In this document: positions 1 to 8,364 of the stretch, piece by piece
How the letters are laid out: each line of letters starts with the position of its first letter
Numbering within the stretch: position 1 is the stretch's first letter
From: Polyangium spumosum
GTDB taxonomy: Bacteria; Myxococcota_A; Polyangia; Polyangiales; Polyangiaceae
Length of the DNA stretch: 64,000 nucleotides
Assembly (NCBI RefSeq): GCF_009649845.1
Contig: NZ_WJIE01000003.1
Coordinates: forward strand, 434,001 to 498,000
Direction: 5' to 3'
Translations under genes and position numbers: made by a program
Notes under the pieces: generated by a model
Seen by the model: only the letters and a program-made list of their open reading frames with translations
Database searches by the model: none
Told to the model about the DNA's origin: nothing

Positions 1-2150
1 GCGTTCAGCACCGCGCCCGCCTTCGTCGCGCCGATGTCCTGCAGCGCCCGCACCGCGTGCCGCGCGAGCTCCTTCGTCGTCTTGAAGGCGCGCACGACGA
101 GCACCGTGCCGTCGACGAGCGTGGAGAGCACGGCCGCGTCCGTGACCGGCACGATCGGCGGGCTGTCGATGATCACCCGGTCGAAGCGCTTCTTCACGTC
201 GTCGAGGAATTTCTTGAACTTGTCGCTGTGGAGCAGCTCCGCCGGGTTCGGCGGAATGGGGCCCGCCGGGATGACCCACAGGTTCGGCACGTCCGTCTCG
301 AGCACGGCGTCGTCGAGCGAATCTTCGATCATCGCCGTCGTCACGCCGACCTCGGAGGTCTTCCGGAAGACGCGGTGCACGCGCGGCCGGCGCAGATCAC
401 AGTCGATGAGCGCGACCTTCTGCCCCGCCTGCGCCATGACGATGGCGATACACGTGGCCACCGTCGTCTTGCCCTCCGAGGGCCCCGCGCTCGTGACGAG
501 CAGCGTGCGATAAGGTTTGTCGGGGGCCATGAAGAGCAGGTTCGTCCGGATGGTGCGGGCCGCCTCGGCGATGCCGCTCGTCGGCTGCTCGTGCACGATG
601 AGCTCGGAGTTCGTCACGCGCACCGGCTTGCCCCGCTGCCGCCGCGGCGTATACGTGCCGGGTTTGCCCCCGTCGTCGATCTCGGGCAAGAGGCCGAGGA
701 ACGCCAAGCCGAGGTCCTTTTCGACTTCGTCGGGCGTCTTCAAGCTTCGATCGAGCAGGCCGCGGGCGAGCGCCGTCGCGATGCCGAGCAGGACGCCCAG
801 AAACACCCCGATCGCGATGCTGCGCGTGACCTGCGGCCGCACCGGCGCGCGCGGGACGAGCGGCCGATCGAGGACGCGGATGTTGTTCACGCGCAAGACC
901 CGCGCGAGGTCGCTCTCCTTCGTGCGCTCGAGGACGAGCGAATAGAGCTTCTCGTTGTTCTCCTTCGAGCGGCGGAGGCGGTTGTACTCGATCTCGAGCA
1001 AATTCAGATCGAGCGCCTGCTTCTTCGCCCGCTCGAAGAGCCCCGACAAACCAGCCTCCTGGCGCTTCAGGACGGCGAGGTCCTTGTCGAGCGCGCGCTG
1101 GATGTTCTTCACCTCGGCGAGCAAGGCTTTCTTCGCTGCCTCGGCCCGCGCGTCGGCCTCCTTCACGTCGGGGTAATTGCGCCCCTTGCCCTCGCCGAGC
1201 AGGCCGTCCCGCGTGCGGATCGCCTCCTCGTACGAGGTCCGCAGGCCCATCAGGACGTTGCTCTCGAGCAGCTCGCTCGCAGGCAGATCCGTGGGGTTGT
1301 CCCCCTTGATCTTGGCGAGCTCGTCGCGCCGCGCCTGCACCTCTTCCTTGCGCGTGCGGACCGAGGTGAGCGTGTCATTGAGCTGCTTCATCTCCTCGCG
1401 CAGCATGTTCGACTGATCGTCGATCGCGACGGAGAGGATGTTCTTGGTCTCCTTGTACTCGTGCAGCGCCATCTCGCTCGACTCGAGGTCGACCTTGAGT
1501 TTGTCGAGCTGGCTGCGCAGCCAATCCGCGGCCGTCGCCGTGGAGGTCACCGCGTCGTCGAGGTTTTGCTGGACGTACGTATCGACGAGGACGTTCAAAA
1601 TGCGCTGCGCGCGCTGCGGGTCGGCGTCCTCGAGCTTCACCACCGCGAGCCGGCTCTCCTTGATCGGCTCGACCTTGAGCCGACCGCGGAGCACCTCGGC
1701 CGCGATTTCCTCGGACACCTGGGCCTCGGGCGCGGGTGCGCCCGGCGGCAGATTGCCGAGGAACGCGCCGTCGTGCTGGAGCCCGAGCTCGCTCACGACG
1801 GCCGTCGTGACCTTCATCGATTGGATGATCTTGTATTGCGTCTCGTAATACTCGCGGTTGTCCCAGAAGCTGCCCGAGCCGAGATCCACGATGTTCTCGA
1901 CCTTCTGGCCGAGCGGGCGCGGTGGGTTCGGGTCGAAGAGGATCGTCGCCTGCGCCTGGTAAATTTTGACCTGGCCGAGCGTGTTGAACGTGGCCGCGAG
2001 CGAGACCACGAGCGCCGCCGCGAGCGCCGTCGACCAGTACTTGCGCACCATCTGCCAGACGACGGCCGGGCTCAGGGCCCCCTCGGGCGCGCGCTCGACG
2101 GCCGAGATCGGCTTGGGCGTCAGGGGCGAGCTTCCAGAGGCGTCGTTCAC
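1..2150 (-). CDS. Polysaccharide co-polymerase / BY-type tyrosine kinase (Wzc-like), 3' end missing
   Basis: This inner-membrane protein should control exopolysaccharide chain length and carry a cytoplasmic tyrosine autokinase. The product reads out of the window, so its C-terminus is missing. A Wzz-type N-terminus has a first membrane segment near residues 39-58. A long periplasmic coiled-coil region follows, with a second membrane segment near 441-457. The kinase part shows the Walker A motif GPSEGKTT near 556-563, the Walker A' motif LIDCDLRRP near 580-589 and the Walker B motif VIIDSPP near 658-664. These three motifs together define bacterial BY-kinases. The tyrosine-rich tail, if present, lies outside the window. 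I chose the GTG at 2150 because it gives a short cytoplasmic lead before the first membrane segment. No other polysaccharide genes are visible here; they may lie beyond the left edge. Confidence 0.9.
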   Translation of the reverse strand, partial: MNDASGSSPLTPKPISAVERAPEGALSPAVVWQMVRKYWSTALAAALVVSLAATFNTLGQVKIYQAQATILFDPNPPRPLGQKVENIVDLGSGSFWDNREYYETQYKIIQSMKVTTAVVSELGLQHDGAFLGNLPPGAPAPEAQVSEEIAAEVLRGRLKVEPIKESRLAVVKLEDADPQRAQRILNVLVDTYVQQNLDDAVTSTATAADWLRSQLDKLKVDLESSEMALHEYKETKNILSVAIDDQSNMLREEMKQLNDTLTSVRTRKEEVQARRDELAKIKGDNPTDLPASELLESNVLMGLRTSYEEAIRTRDGLLGEGKGRNYPDVKEADARAEAAKKALLAEVKNIQRALDKDLAVLKRQEAGLSGLFERAKKQALDLNLLEIEYNRLRRSKENNEKLYSLVLERTKESDLARVLRVNNIRVLDRPLVPRAPVRPQVTRSIAIGVFLGVLLGIATALARGLLDRSLKTPDEVEKDLGLAFLGLLPEIDDGGKPGTYTPRRQRGKPVRVTNSELIVHEQPTSGIAEAARTIRTNLLFMAPDKPYRTLLVTSAGPSEGKTTVATCIAIVMAQAGQKVALIDCDLRRPRVHRVFRKTSEVGVTTAMIEDSLDDAVLETDVPNLWVIPAGPIPPNPAELLHSDKFKKFLDDVKKRFDRVIIDSPPIVPVTDAAVLSTLVDGTVLVVRAFKTTKELARHAVRALQDIGATKAGAVLN

Positions 2151-2316
2151 GGCAGGGCAGGTCGAGGGGCGGCCGAGCTTTTCGGCCCCGCGTAAGGTGC
2201 GCCCGCGCCCCGGGATGTTCAAGCGGGCCGCGATCGCAGCAAGAGCTTACTCCGTCGCAAGGATCGCGGCCGAAAATTGGGGGAAAGGGAGGTGGGCGGG
2301 CTACGGTCGGCCCTAC

Positions 2317-2586
2317 GTGCTCGGTGATCTCGTCAAGCGCCTGGTGAACGGCGTGGTGTTCCTGCTCGGGAGCCTCGCGTTTTTCCTCGTCCCCGTCGGA
2401 GGCAAGACGTCGGCGCAACACGTCGTGGCGATCTTCTCCACGAAGCCAGCGCGCGAGGCGGCCCAGGCCTTCGCCCACGCCGCGCAGGACCTCGCGCGGG
2501 AGGTCGCGAAGAACGTGGAGCGAGCCAAGCGCGCCCCGGCCCTGCCCGACGCGAAGCCGAAGCCCGCGAGCGGAGCCTTGCGTTAG
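2317..2586 (+). CDS. Small membrane protein of unknown function
   Basis: I do not recognise this 89-residue protein. It has one hydrophobic segment near residues 9-28 (LVNGVVFLLGSLAFFLVPVG), then an amphipathic Ala/Glu/Arg-rich helix and a Pro/Lys/Ala tail. The GTG start at 2317 follows a purine-rich GGGAAAGGGAGG stretch at a suitable distance. Longer in-frame extensions would run back into the kinase gene on the other strand, so I rejected them. Its stop TAG overlaps the TAA of the convergent ferredoxin gene within the shared bases CGTTAG. A small anchored protein is the most that can be said. Confidence 0.6.
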   Translation: MLGDLVKRLVNGVVFLLGSLAFFLVPVGGKTSAQHVVAIFSTKPAREAAQAFAHAAQDLAREVAKNVERAKRAPALPDAKPKPASGALR

Positions 2587-2948
2587 CCCTTCTTCACCTT
2601 GCGCGGGTCCGTGTGCTGCGGGTGCTCGTTGTAGAAGGCATCGAGGCTCTCGCGCGAGATCTCGGCCTCGATGTCGCCCTCGCGCTCGATCTTCGCCTGG
2701 CAGCCGAGGCGCGAGTTCAACCGCACGTCGAAGGCCTTGTCGAGGATGTCGTCCTCGTCCTCCTCGGACTCGGAGAGCAGCTCCTTGCCACGCAAGACGT
2801 ACACGTGGCACGTCGAGCACGCGCACACGCCGCCACACGCCGAGCCCTCGGGCGCATCGACCTTGCGCGCCGCTTCGAGGAGCGATGTCCCGACCGGTAC
2901 CTCGACGTCGTACGTCGACCCGTGCGCCAGAAACCGTACCTTTGCCAT
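2583..2948 (-). CDS. fdx: ISC-type [2Fe-2S] ferredoxin
   Basis: This adrenodoxin-like ferredoxin supplies electrons during iron-sulfur cluster assembly on IscU. It has 121 residues. Cluster ligands are visible as C38, C44 and C47 (C-x5-C-x2-C) with the fourth at C83 in RLGCQ. An extra cysteine, C42, sits inside the loop; ISC-type ferredoxins of the E. coli kind also carry one at this place. An acidic stretch at about 60-69 (SESEEDEDD) matches the partner-binding helix of this family. It is the last gene of the isc operon, and its ATG shares one base with the hscA stop codon, so the two are probably translationally coupled. Confidence 0.93.
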   Translation of the reverse strand: MAKVRFLAHGSTYDVEVPVGTSLLEAARKVDAPEGSACGGVCACSTCHVYVLRGKELLSESEEDEDDILDKAFDVRLNSRLGCQAKIEREGDIEAEISRESLDAFYNEHPQHTDPRKVKKG

Positions 2949-4894
2949 CAGCTTCCCGTCTCGGAGGCGTCCGCAGCCTCTGCGCTCTGCCCCGCGTGTT
3001 CAGCCAGGTGCGCCTCGACGCCCCGAGCCTTCGCCACGGTCGTCTCGATCGCCCCCACGTCCTTGCCCGCGATCGCCCTGGCGATCGCACGATCCATGCG
3101 CCGACCCGCCCAGTCGTGCGTGACGTCGTCGAGGACCTCGGTGCGGCCGCGGATGATCGCCGCGCGCGTGCCCCGAATGGCCTCCTCGAGCCCGGCGAGC
3201 GCCTCTTCGATCCGCGCGCGCTCCTCGTCACCTTCGAGCAGATCCGCGTCGGCCACGAGCGCCTTGCGCGTCGCGAGCACGACCCGCTCGGCCTCGACGC
3301 GCGCCTCGATGAGCTGACGCTTCTCGAGGTCCTCCTCGCCGTGATCGAGCGCGGCCATGAGCATCGCCTCGACCTCCTCGTCGCTGAGGCCGTAGCTCGG
3401 CTTGACCTCGACCTTCTGCTCGACGCCGGTCGTGAGCTCCTTCGCGGTCACGCTGAGCAGGCCGTCCGCGTCGACGCGGAAGGTGACCTCGAGCCGCGCG
3501 AGGCCCGCGGGCATGGGCGGGATTCCTTTGAGCACAAACCGAGCGAGGGAGCGGCAGTCGGTCGCGAGCTCACGCTCGCCCTGCACGATGTGCAGATCGA
3601 AGCCGGTCTGGTTGTCCGCGTAGGTGGTGAAGGTCTGCCGCGCGCCGGCGGGGATCGTGGTGTTGCGCGGCAGGATCTTCTCGACGACGCCGCCCATGGT
3701 CTCGAGGCCGAGCGAGAGCGGCAGGACGTCGAGGAGGAGGACCTCGCCCTCACGCTCCGTCGATCCTGCGAGGATGTCGGCCTGGATCGCGGCCCCGAGC
3801 GCGACGACCTCCTCGGGATCGAGGTCGCTGAGCGGGCGCTTGCCGAAGAGTTTTTCCACGTACGTGCGCACGAACGGCACGCGCGTCGAGCCGCCGACGA
3901 GGATGACGCCGTCGAGCTCGTCGGCCGAGACGCCCGCGTCACGGAGCGCGCGCCGACAAGCGACGCCCGTGCGCTCGACGATCGGCTTGATGAGCGCGTC
4001 GAACTCGTCACGCGTCACGAGGACCTTGCGCCCCTCGATGTCGGCCTCGACGCGATCACTCTCGGTGAGCCCGTGCTTGATTTTGCGCGCCGTATCGAGC
4101 GCGAGGCGCACGAGCTCGCGAGGTCGGCTCTCCGGAGAGACACCGAGGTCCTGGAGGATCCGCTCGGCGAGCGCGCGATCCATGTCGTCGCCACCGAGCG
4201 CGCTGTCGCCGCCCGTCGAGCGCACCTGGAAGACGCCGTCGTCGAGCAGGAGGATCGTGATGTCGAAGGTGCCGCCGCCGAGGTCGTACACGGCGAAGAG
4301 GCCGTTCTTCTGCTTCTCGAGGCCGTACGCGAGCGCCGCGGCGGTCGGCTCGTTGAGGAGCCGGAGGACGTCGAGGCCCGCGAGCTTGCCCGCGTCCTTC
4401 GTCGCTTGCCTCTGCGCGTCGTCGAAGTAGGCGGGCACGGTGATCACCACGCCGCCGACGGAGCGGAGCTCGTCCTCGGCGAGCGAACGCAGGGCCTTCA
4501 GGATCTCGGACGAGACCTCGACGGGCGTGACGGCGCGGCCACGCACGAGGAACCGCACGCTCTTCGCCTCCTCGGGCGTCTTCGGCTCGGCGAACTCGTA
4601 AGGGCCGAGCCTTCGCGTCTCGGGATCGTCGGCCCCGCGCCCCATGAACCGCTTCACGCTGACGATGGTCTCGCGCGGGAAGTCGACCGCGATGCGCTGC
4701 GCGTCCCTGCCGACGATCACGCGGCCGCGAGGGTCGTAGTGCACGACCGAGGGGACGAGCTTCTCCGCGTTGCAGTCGGCGATGACCACGGGCTTGCCGT
4801 CCCGCACGCGCGCGACGAGCGAGTTCGTGGTGCCGAGGTCGATGCCGATCGGCCTCGGGGCCGCCTTGGGGTCGAAGATTTCGAGCAGAGCCAT
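2948..4894 (-). CDS. hscA: Hsp70-type chaperone HscA of iron-sulfur assembly
   Basis: HscA is the specialised Hsp70 that, with HscB, releases the nascent cluster from IscU using ATP. The 648-residue product has the Hsp70 phosphate-loop signature IGIDLGTTNS at about residues 16-25 and the second signature DLGGGTFD near 209-216. The third, VILVGGSTRVP, is present too, followed by a substrate-binding domain. The N-terminal MALLEIFDP lead before the first motif is typical of HscA and not of DnaK. It lies between hscB and fdx, and IscU in the same operon keeps the LPPVK tag that HscA binds. Length is close to the usual 610-650. Confidence 0.94.
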   Translation of the reverse strand: MALLEIFDPKAAPRPIGIDLGTTNSLVARVRDGKPVVIADCNAEKLVPSVVHYDPRGRVIVGRDAQRIAVDFPRETIVSVKRFMGRGADDPETRRLGPYEFAEPKTPEEAKSVRFLVRGRAVTPVEVSSEILKALRSLAEDELRSVGGVVITVPAYFDDAQRQATKDAGKLAGLDVLRLLNEPTAAALAYGLEKQKNGLFAVYDLGGGTFDITILLLDDGVFQVRSTGGDSALGGDDMDRALAERILQDLGVSPESRPRELVRLALDTARKIKHGLTESDRVEADIEGRKVLVTRDEFDALIKPIVERTGVACRRALRDAGVSADELDGVILVGGSTRVPFVRTYVEKLFGKRPLSDLDPEEVVALGAAIQADILAGSTEREGEVLLLDVLPLSLGLETMGGVVEKILPRNTTIPAGARQTFTTYADNQTGFDLHIVQGERELATDCRSLARFVLKGIPPMPAGLARLEVTFRVDADGLLSVTAKELTTGVEQKVEVKPSYGLSDEEVEAMLMAALDHGEEDLEKRQLIEARVEAERVVLATRKALVADADLLEGDEERARIEEALAGLEEAIRGTRAAIIRGRTEVLDDVTHDWAGRRMDRAIARAIAGKDVGAIETTVAKARGVEAHLAEHAGQSAEAADASETGS

Positions 4895-4913
4895 GGAGGA
4901 TCTCTTTCAGGGA

Positions 4914-5444
4914 TCAGGGAGAGAGCTCTTCTTCGATGGCCGCCGCCTCGTCGAGGAACCGCCGAAGATAACGGAGCTCGCCGAGCTCGGGCAGGACGAC
5001 CGCGAGCTTCTTCGGATCCGGATCGGACGCCGCGAACTGACGCGCCATCGAGGCGAGCACCTCGCGCTCGCGCCCGCGCACCACATCCGCGAGCGCATGT
5101 ACGGCCGCGAGATCCTTGCGCCGCCGCGCGTCGCCGAGCTCCTCGCGCCGCTCCATCATCTCCATCAGGAGATCGGGCGACGGCTTGGGCTCGGCAGTCT
5201 CGCCGACGGGCACGCCCGCGCGCCGGAGGAGCGCCTCGGCGCGGCGGATCGGATCCTTGAGCACGCGGAAGGCGTCGTTCACCTCGATCGCGCGCGACAG
5301 GGACAACCGCCGCTCGGCCGCGGGCGCGCCGGCGTAACGGTCGGGGTGGAGCGCGCGCGAGAGGTCGCGATGCCGGCGCGCGAGCTCGTCCGGTTCGAGG
5401 TCGAAGCGGGCCTCGACGCCCAGCGTCTTGAAGGGATCGATCAT
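4914..5444 (-). CDS. hscB: J-domain co-chaperone HscB
   Basis: HscB brings IscU to HscA and stimulates its ATPase. The 176-residue product starts MIDPFKTLGV and carries a J-domain with the diagnostic HPD at residues 33-35. A helical C-terminal domain rich in Glu and Arg follows, where HscB family members bind the scaffold. I took the ATG at 5444: upstream in-frame codons read through the iscA 3' end and give a sequence unlike any J-protein. It lies 41 bases after iscA and 19 bases before hscA. Confidence 0.92.
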   Translation of the reverse strand: MIDPFKTLGVEARFDLEPDELARRHRDLSRALHPDRYAGAPAAERRLSLSRAIEVNDAFRVLKDPIRRAEALLRRAGVPVGETAEPKPSPDLLMEMMERREELGDARRRKDLAAVHALADVVRGREREVLASMARQFAASDPDPKKLAVVLPELGELRYLRRFLDEAAAIEEELSP

Positions 5445-5485
5445 CGTGGAAGGAGCGGTGGGAAAGCACCCGCCGCGCCGCGGCG

Positions 5486-5905
5486 TCAACCGACGGTGAA
5501 CGAGTGGCCGCAGCCGCAGCGGCTGGCTTCCTTGGGGTTCTTGAACTTGAAGCCCTGAAACATCAGGGTCTTCTCCCAGTCGAGCACCGAGCCGCCGAGG
5601 TAGAGGATGCTCTTCTTGTCGCAATAGACGCGCACCGTGCTCTTGCCCTCCTCGGGGAACTCGAGCACGAGGTCGCCCTTGCGCGGAGCGTCGTCGTCGA
5701 ACTCGATGACGTACGAGAACCCCGAGCAGCCGCCGCCGCGGATCCCGATGCGGATCGCAGCGTCGGGCGTGCCCCGCTTCGCGAGGTTCGTCCGCATCGC
5801 CTCCACTGCCGCGGTCGTCACGCCGATCGTCTTCTTCGCGTCCGTCGGCGCAGGCGCTCGCTGCTCTGCCTGGTTGCCCTGCGAAATCTCGCTGCTCGCG
5901 TTCAT
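5486..5905 (-). CDS. iscA: A-type iron-sulfur carrier protein IscA
   Basis: A-type carriers hold and pass on Fe-S clusters to target proteins. The 139-residue product has the three conserved cysteines of the family: C60 in GGGCSGFSY, and C130 and C132 in the C-terminal CGCGHSF. The first 25 residues are a polar extension (Asn/Gln/Ala/Pro-rich) not seen in short IscA proteins. It lies between iscU and hscB, as in gamma-proteobacterial isc operons. ErpA or SufA would share the same cysteines; context decides for IscA. Confidence 0.92.
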   Translation of the reverse strand: MNASSEISQGNQAEQRAPAPTDAKKTIGVTTAAVEAMRTNLAKRGTPDAAIRIGIRGGGCSGFSYVIEFDDDAPRKGDLVLEFPEEGKSTVRVYCDKKSILYLGGSVLDWEKTLMFQGFKFKNPKEASRCGCGHSFTVG

Positions 5906-5939
5906 CGTACGTTCTCCGTCCGCCTACGGCCGCGCGCCG

Positions 5940-6344
5940 TCACTGCCCCGAGAGGGCCTTCTTCGCCGTCTGCTTCGACCGGAAATCGGCGATGGCGCTC
6001 TTGATCGCGTCCTCGGCGAGCACCGAGCAGTGGATCTTCACCGGCGGCAGGTGGAGCTCCTCCGCGATCATGCTGTTCTTGATCTGCTCGGCCTCGTCGA
6101 TCGTCTTGCCCTTGAGCCACTCCGTGGCGAGGGACGAAGAGGCGATCGCCGAGCCGCAGCCGAACGTCTTGAACTTCGCGTCCTCGATGACGCCCGCGTC
6201 GCTCACCTTGATCTGCAGGCGCATCACGTCGCCGCAAGCGGGCGCGCCGACGAGGCCCGTGCCGACGTGCTCGTCGTTCTTGTCGAGCGTGCCCACGTTG
6301 CGCGGGTTCTCGTAGTGCTCGATGACCTTCTCGCTGTATGCCAT
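5940..6344 (-). CDS. iscU: Iron-sulfur cluster scaffold IscU
   Basis: IscU is the scaffold on which clusters are built from sulfur delivered by IscS. The 134-residue protein has the three ligand cysteines C37, C63 and C106 and the aspartate D39. The HscA recognition tag LPPVK stands at residues 99-103 directly before IHC106. All are canonical, so the protein should be fully active. It starts 31 bases after the iscS stop in the same operon. Confidence 0.96.
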   Translation of the reverse strand: MAYSEKVIEHYENPRNVGTLDKNDEHVGTGLVGAPACGDVMRLQIKVSDAGVIEDAKFKTFGCGSAIASSSLATEWLKGKTIDEAEQIKNSMIAEELHLPPVKIHCSVLAEDAIKSAIADFRSKQTAKKALSGQ

Positions 6345-6375
6345 GGCTCCGAACTCTCCTACCTCGAATCGAAAA

Positions 6376-7599
6376 TCAGTGCGCTGCCCACTGCACGGAG
6401 GCGAGATCGATGCCTTCCTTGTGCATTTCGTAGAGCGGGGACATCTCGCGAAGCTTGTTCACCTTGCGGATCACGAGGTCGGCCACGTAGTCGACCTCCT
6501 CCTCGGTGGTGAAGCGGCCGAGGCCGAAGCGGATCGAGGAGTGCGCGAGGTCGTCGCCGATGCCCATCGCGTGAAGCACGTACGAGGGCTCGAGGCTCGC
6601 GCTCGTGCAGGCCGAGCCGCTCGACACCGCCACGTCCTTGATCGCCATGATGAGGGCCTCACCCTCGACGAACGCGAACGAGACGTTGAGGTTGCCCGGG
6701 AGCCGGTGCTCGAGCGAGCCGTTCACGAAGACCTCCTCGAGCTCACCCGTGATGCGCCGCCGCAGCTTCTCCCGGAGCGCGAGGATGCGCTCGCTCTCGG
6801 CGCGGCCCTCCTCCAGCATGATCTGCGCGGCCTTCGCGAAGCCCACGATGCCCGGCACGTTCAGCGTGCCCGAGCGCATGCCGAACTCGTGCCCGCCGCC
6901 GTCCATCGTCGCGACGAGGCGCACGCGCGGCTTCGACCGGCGCACGTAGAGCGCGCCGACGCCCTTCGGCCCGTACATCTTGTGCGCGGTGATCGAGGCG
7001 AGATCGACGTGCATCGCCTCGACGTCGAACGGCACCTTGCCCACGCCCTGCACCGCGTCCGAGTGCAGGAGCACGCCGCGTGACCGCGTGATCTTCCCGA
7101 TCTCGGCGATCGGCTGCACCGTGCCGACCTCGTTGTTCGCGAGCATCACGGAGACGAGGATCGTCTTGTCCGTGATCGCCTTGGCGACGTCGTCCGGATC
7201 GACGAGCCCGTCCTTGCCCACCGGCACGTACGTCACCTCGAAGCCCTGCTTCTCCAGGCGCTTGCACGTGTCGAGCACGGCCTTGTGCTCGATCACCGTG
7301 GTGACGATGTGGTTGCCCTTCTCCTTGTAGAGCTCGGCGACGCCCTTGATCGCGAGGTTGTCGCTCTCGGTCGCGCCCGACGTGAAGACGATCTCCTTCG
7401 GGTTCGACGCGCCCACGAGCTTCGCCAGGATCTCCCGCGAACGCGAGACCGCCTCCTCCGCCGTCCACCCGAAGGCGTGGCTGCGGCTGGCTGCGTTGCC
7501 GAACTTCGCGTTGAAATACGGCAACATCGCCTCCACGACGCGCGGATCGACCGGCGTCGTGGCGTGGTAGTCCATGTAAATCGGGATCTGGATCGACAT
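6376..7599 (-). CDS. iscS: Cysteine desulfurase IscS
   Basis: IscS is a PLP enzyme that converts cysteine to alanine and carries the sulfur as a persulfide to IscU and to thiolation enzymes such as MnmA, whose gene is also in this window. In the 407-residue product the N-terminal [14 protein letters not shown] is diagnostic. H105, the PLP lysine K207 ([10 protein letters not shown]) and the catalytic cysteine C331 ([10 protein letters not shown]) are all visible. I chose the ATG at 7599, preceded by AGAGAG at good spacing, over a start eight codons upstream. It follows the regulator gene by 27 bases. Confidence 0.95.
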   Translation of the reverse strand: MSIQIPIYMDYHATTPVDPRVVEAMLPYFNAKFGNAASRSHAFGWTAEEAVSRSREILAKLVGASNPKEIVFTSGATESDNLAIKGVAELYKEKGNHIVTTVIEHKAVLDTCKRLEKQGFEVTYVPVGKDGLVDPDDVAKAITDKTILVSVMLANNEVGTVQPIAEIGKITRSRGVLLHSDAVQGVGKVPFDVEAMHVDLASITAHKMYGPKGVGALYVRRSKPRVRLVATMDGGGHEFGMRSGTLNVPGIVGFAKAAQIMLEEGRAESERILALREKLRRRITGELEEVFVNGSLEHRLPGNLNVSFAFVEGEALIMAIKDVAVSSGSACTSASLEPSYVLHAMGIGDDLAHSSIRFGLGRFTTEEEVDYVADLVIRKVNKLREMSPLYEMHKEGIDLASVQWAAH

Positions 7600-7626
7600 C
7601 ACTTTCGTCTCTCTTCGAGCCACCCT

Positions 7627-8190
7627 CTAGCGATCCGCGCCGCCTCGGGAATGCCCGTTTCCACCATGAATTCCGGCCACCAGCTCGGGCTCGGCCTGCG
7701 TCCGGTCGTGCACGCTGCAGTCCGTGCAAGCAGCCACGAGCTCTTCGGGATCACACGTGTCGCACGTGTCGAGGTAATCGATGCTCGCCACGAGCTCACG
7801 CTCGAGCGACGAGAGCCGCGTGATCTGCGCGCGCGTCTCTTCGAGCTGCTGCAGGTAGATCGACCGGATCCGCGCCATCGCCTCCGGCGCCGACGGCGCG
7901 CTCTCCCAGAGCGCGACGATCTCCTGGATCTGCGCGAGGCTGAGGCCGAGATCGTGCAGCTTGCCGATCCACCGCACGCGCGTGACCGCAGCCCGATCGT
8001 AGAGCCGATACCGGCCCTTCGAACGCGCATGCGGCCGGAGCAAGCCCACCTCCTCGTAGTGGTGGATCGCCCGCACCGTCTTGCCGACGGCACGCGCGAT
8101 GTCCCCGACCTGGAGGAGACGCTCGCCCCCCTGCCCGTCCCGATCCTCGTCCAGATCCGGCGGAACGAGCCCCGCATCGGCCCGCTGCAC
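7627..8190 (-). CDS. MerR-family regulator with a four-cysteine C-terminal motif, heading the isc operon
   Basis: The protein has a MerR-type winged helix near residues 25-95 (LLQVGDIARAVGK, YYEEVGLL-like HHYEEVGLLRPH, GRYRLYD). A dimerisation helix follows near 108-140. After it come cysteines C143, C146, C155 and C158, spaced C-x2-C-x8-C-x2-C. In SoxR a cysteine cluster at the equivalent place binds a [2Fe-2S] cluster, but the spacing differs here. Its place as first gene before iscS, where IscR sits in other bacteria, suggests it senses Fe-S status or a metal and controls the operon; that is inference. The start is uncertain. GTG at 8190 is preferred because the stretch up to an ATG at 8274 has low GC3 and two rare TTA codons. 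The ATG does have a GGAG site. Confidence 0.8.
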   Translation of the reverse strand: MQRADAGLVPPDLDEDRDGQGGERLLQVGDIARAVGKTVRAIHHYEEVGLLRPHARSKGRYRLYDRAAVTRVRWIGKLHDLGLSLAQIQEIVALWESAPSAPEAMARIRSIYLQQLEETRAQITRLSSLERELVASIDYLDTCDTCDPEELVAACTDCSVHDRTQAEPELVAGIHGGNGHSRGGADR

Positions 8191-8298
8191 ACCCCGAGCA
8201 CGAACGCCATCCGGGAGAGGAAGGACACCCCTCTCGTAGCCCCGCGCTAAAGGTAAATGCCGAACCGACCGCATCCCGAACTCCAACCCTCACGTATG

Positions 8299-8316
8299 CG
8301 TTAGGGTGACCTAACG
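8299..8316. promoter_or_regulatory. 18-bp perfect dyad, candidate operator of the MerR-type isc regulator
   Basis: The arms CGTTAGG and CCTAACG are perfect reverse complements separated by GTGA. The site lies in the divergent gap between the MerR-type regulator gene and the lipoate-ligase-like gene. MerR proteins bind such dyads between widely spaced -35 and -10 elements. A further TTTAGG follows at 8322-8327, echoing the arm. I could not fix convincing -35/-10 boxes, so promoter direction is not settled. Confidence 0.55.
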
Positions 8317-8364
8317 GAAGGTTTAGGCGGCCCACGGGAGGCTGTCAACCGGAGCAGGACGAAA

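Noticed and set aside
57-2195. A 712-residue open frame on the plus strand opposite the tyrosine kinase gene
   Set aside because: It is a mirror of the GC-rich codons of the minus-strand gene, highly Arg/Leu/Asp-rich, with no recognisable domain. The minus strand encodes clear Wzz and Walker motifs.
8191-8274. N-terminal extension of the MerR regulator from ATG 8274
   Set aside because: The ATG has a plausible GGAG, but the stretch has low GC3 and two TTA codons, unlike coding DNA here. It is kept only as an alternative start.
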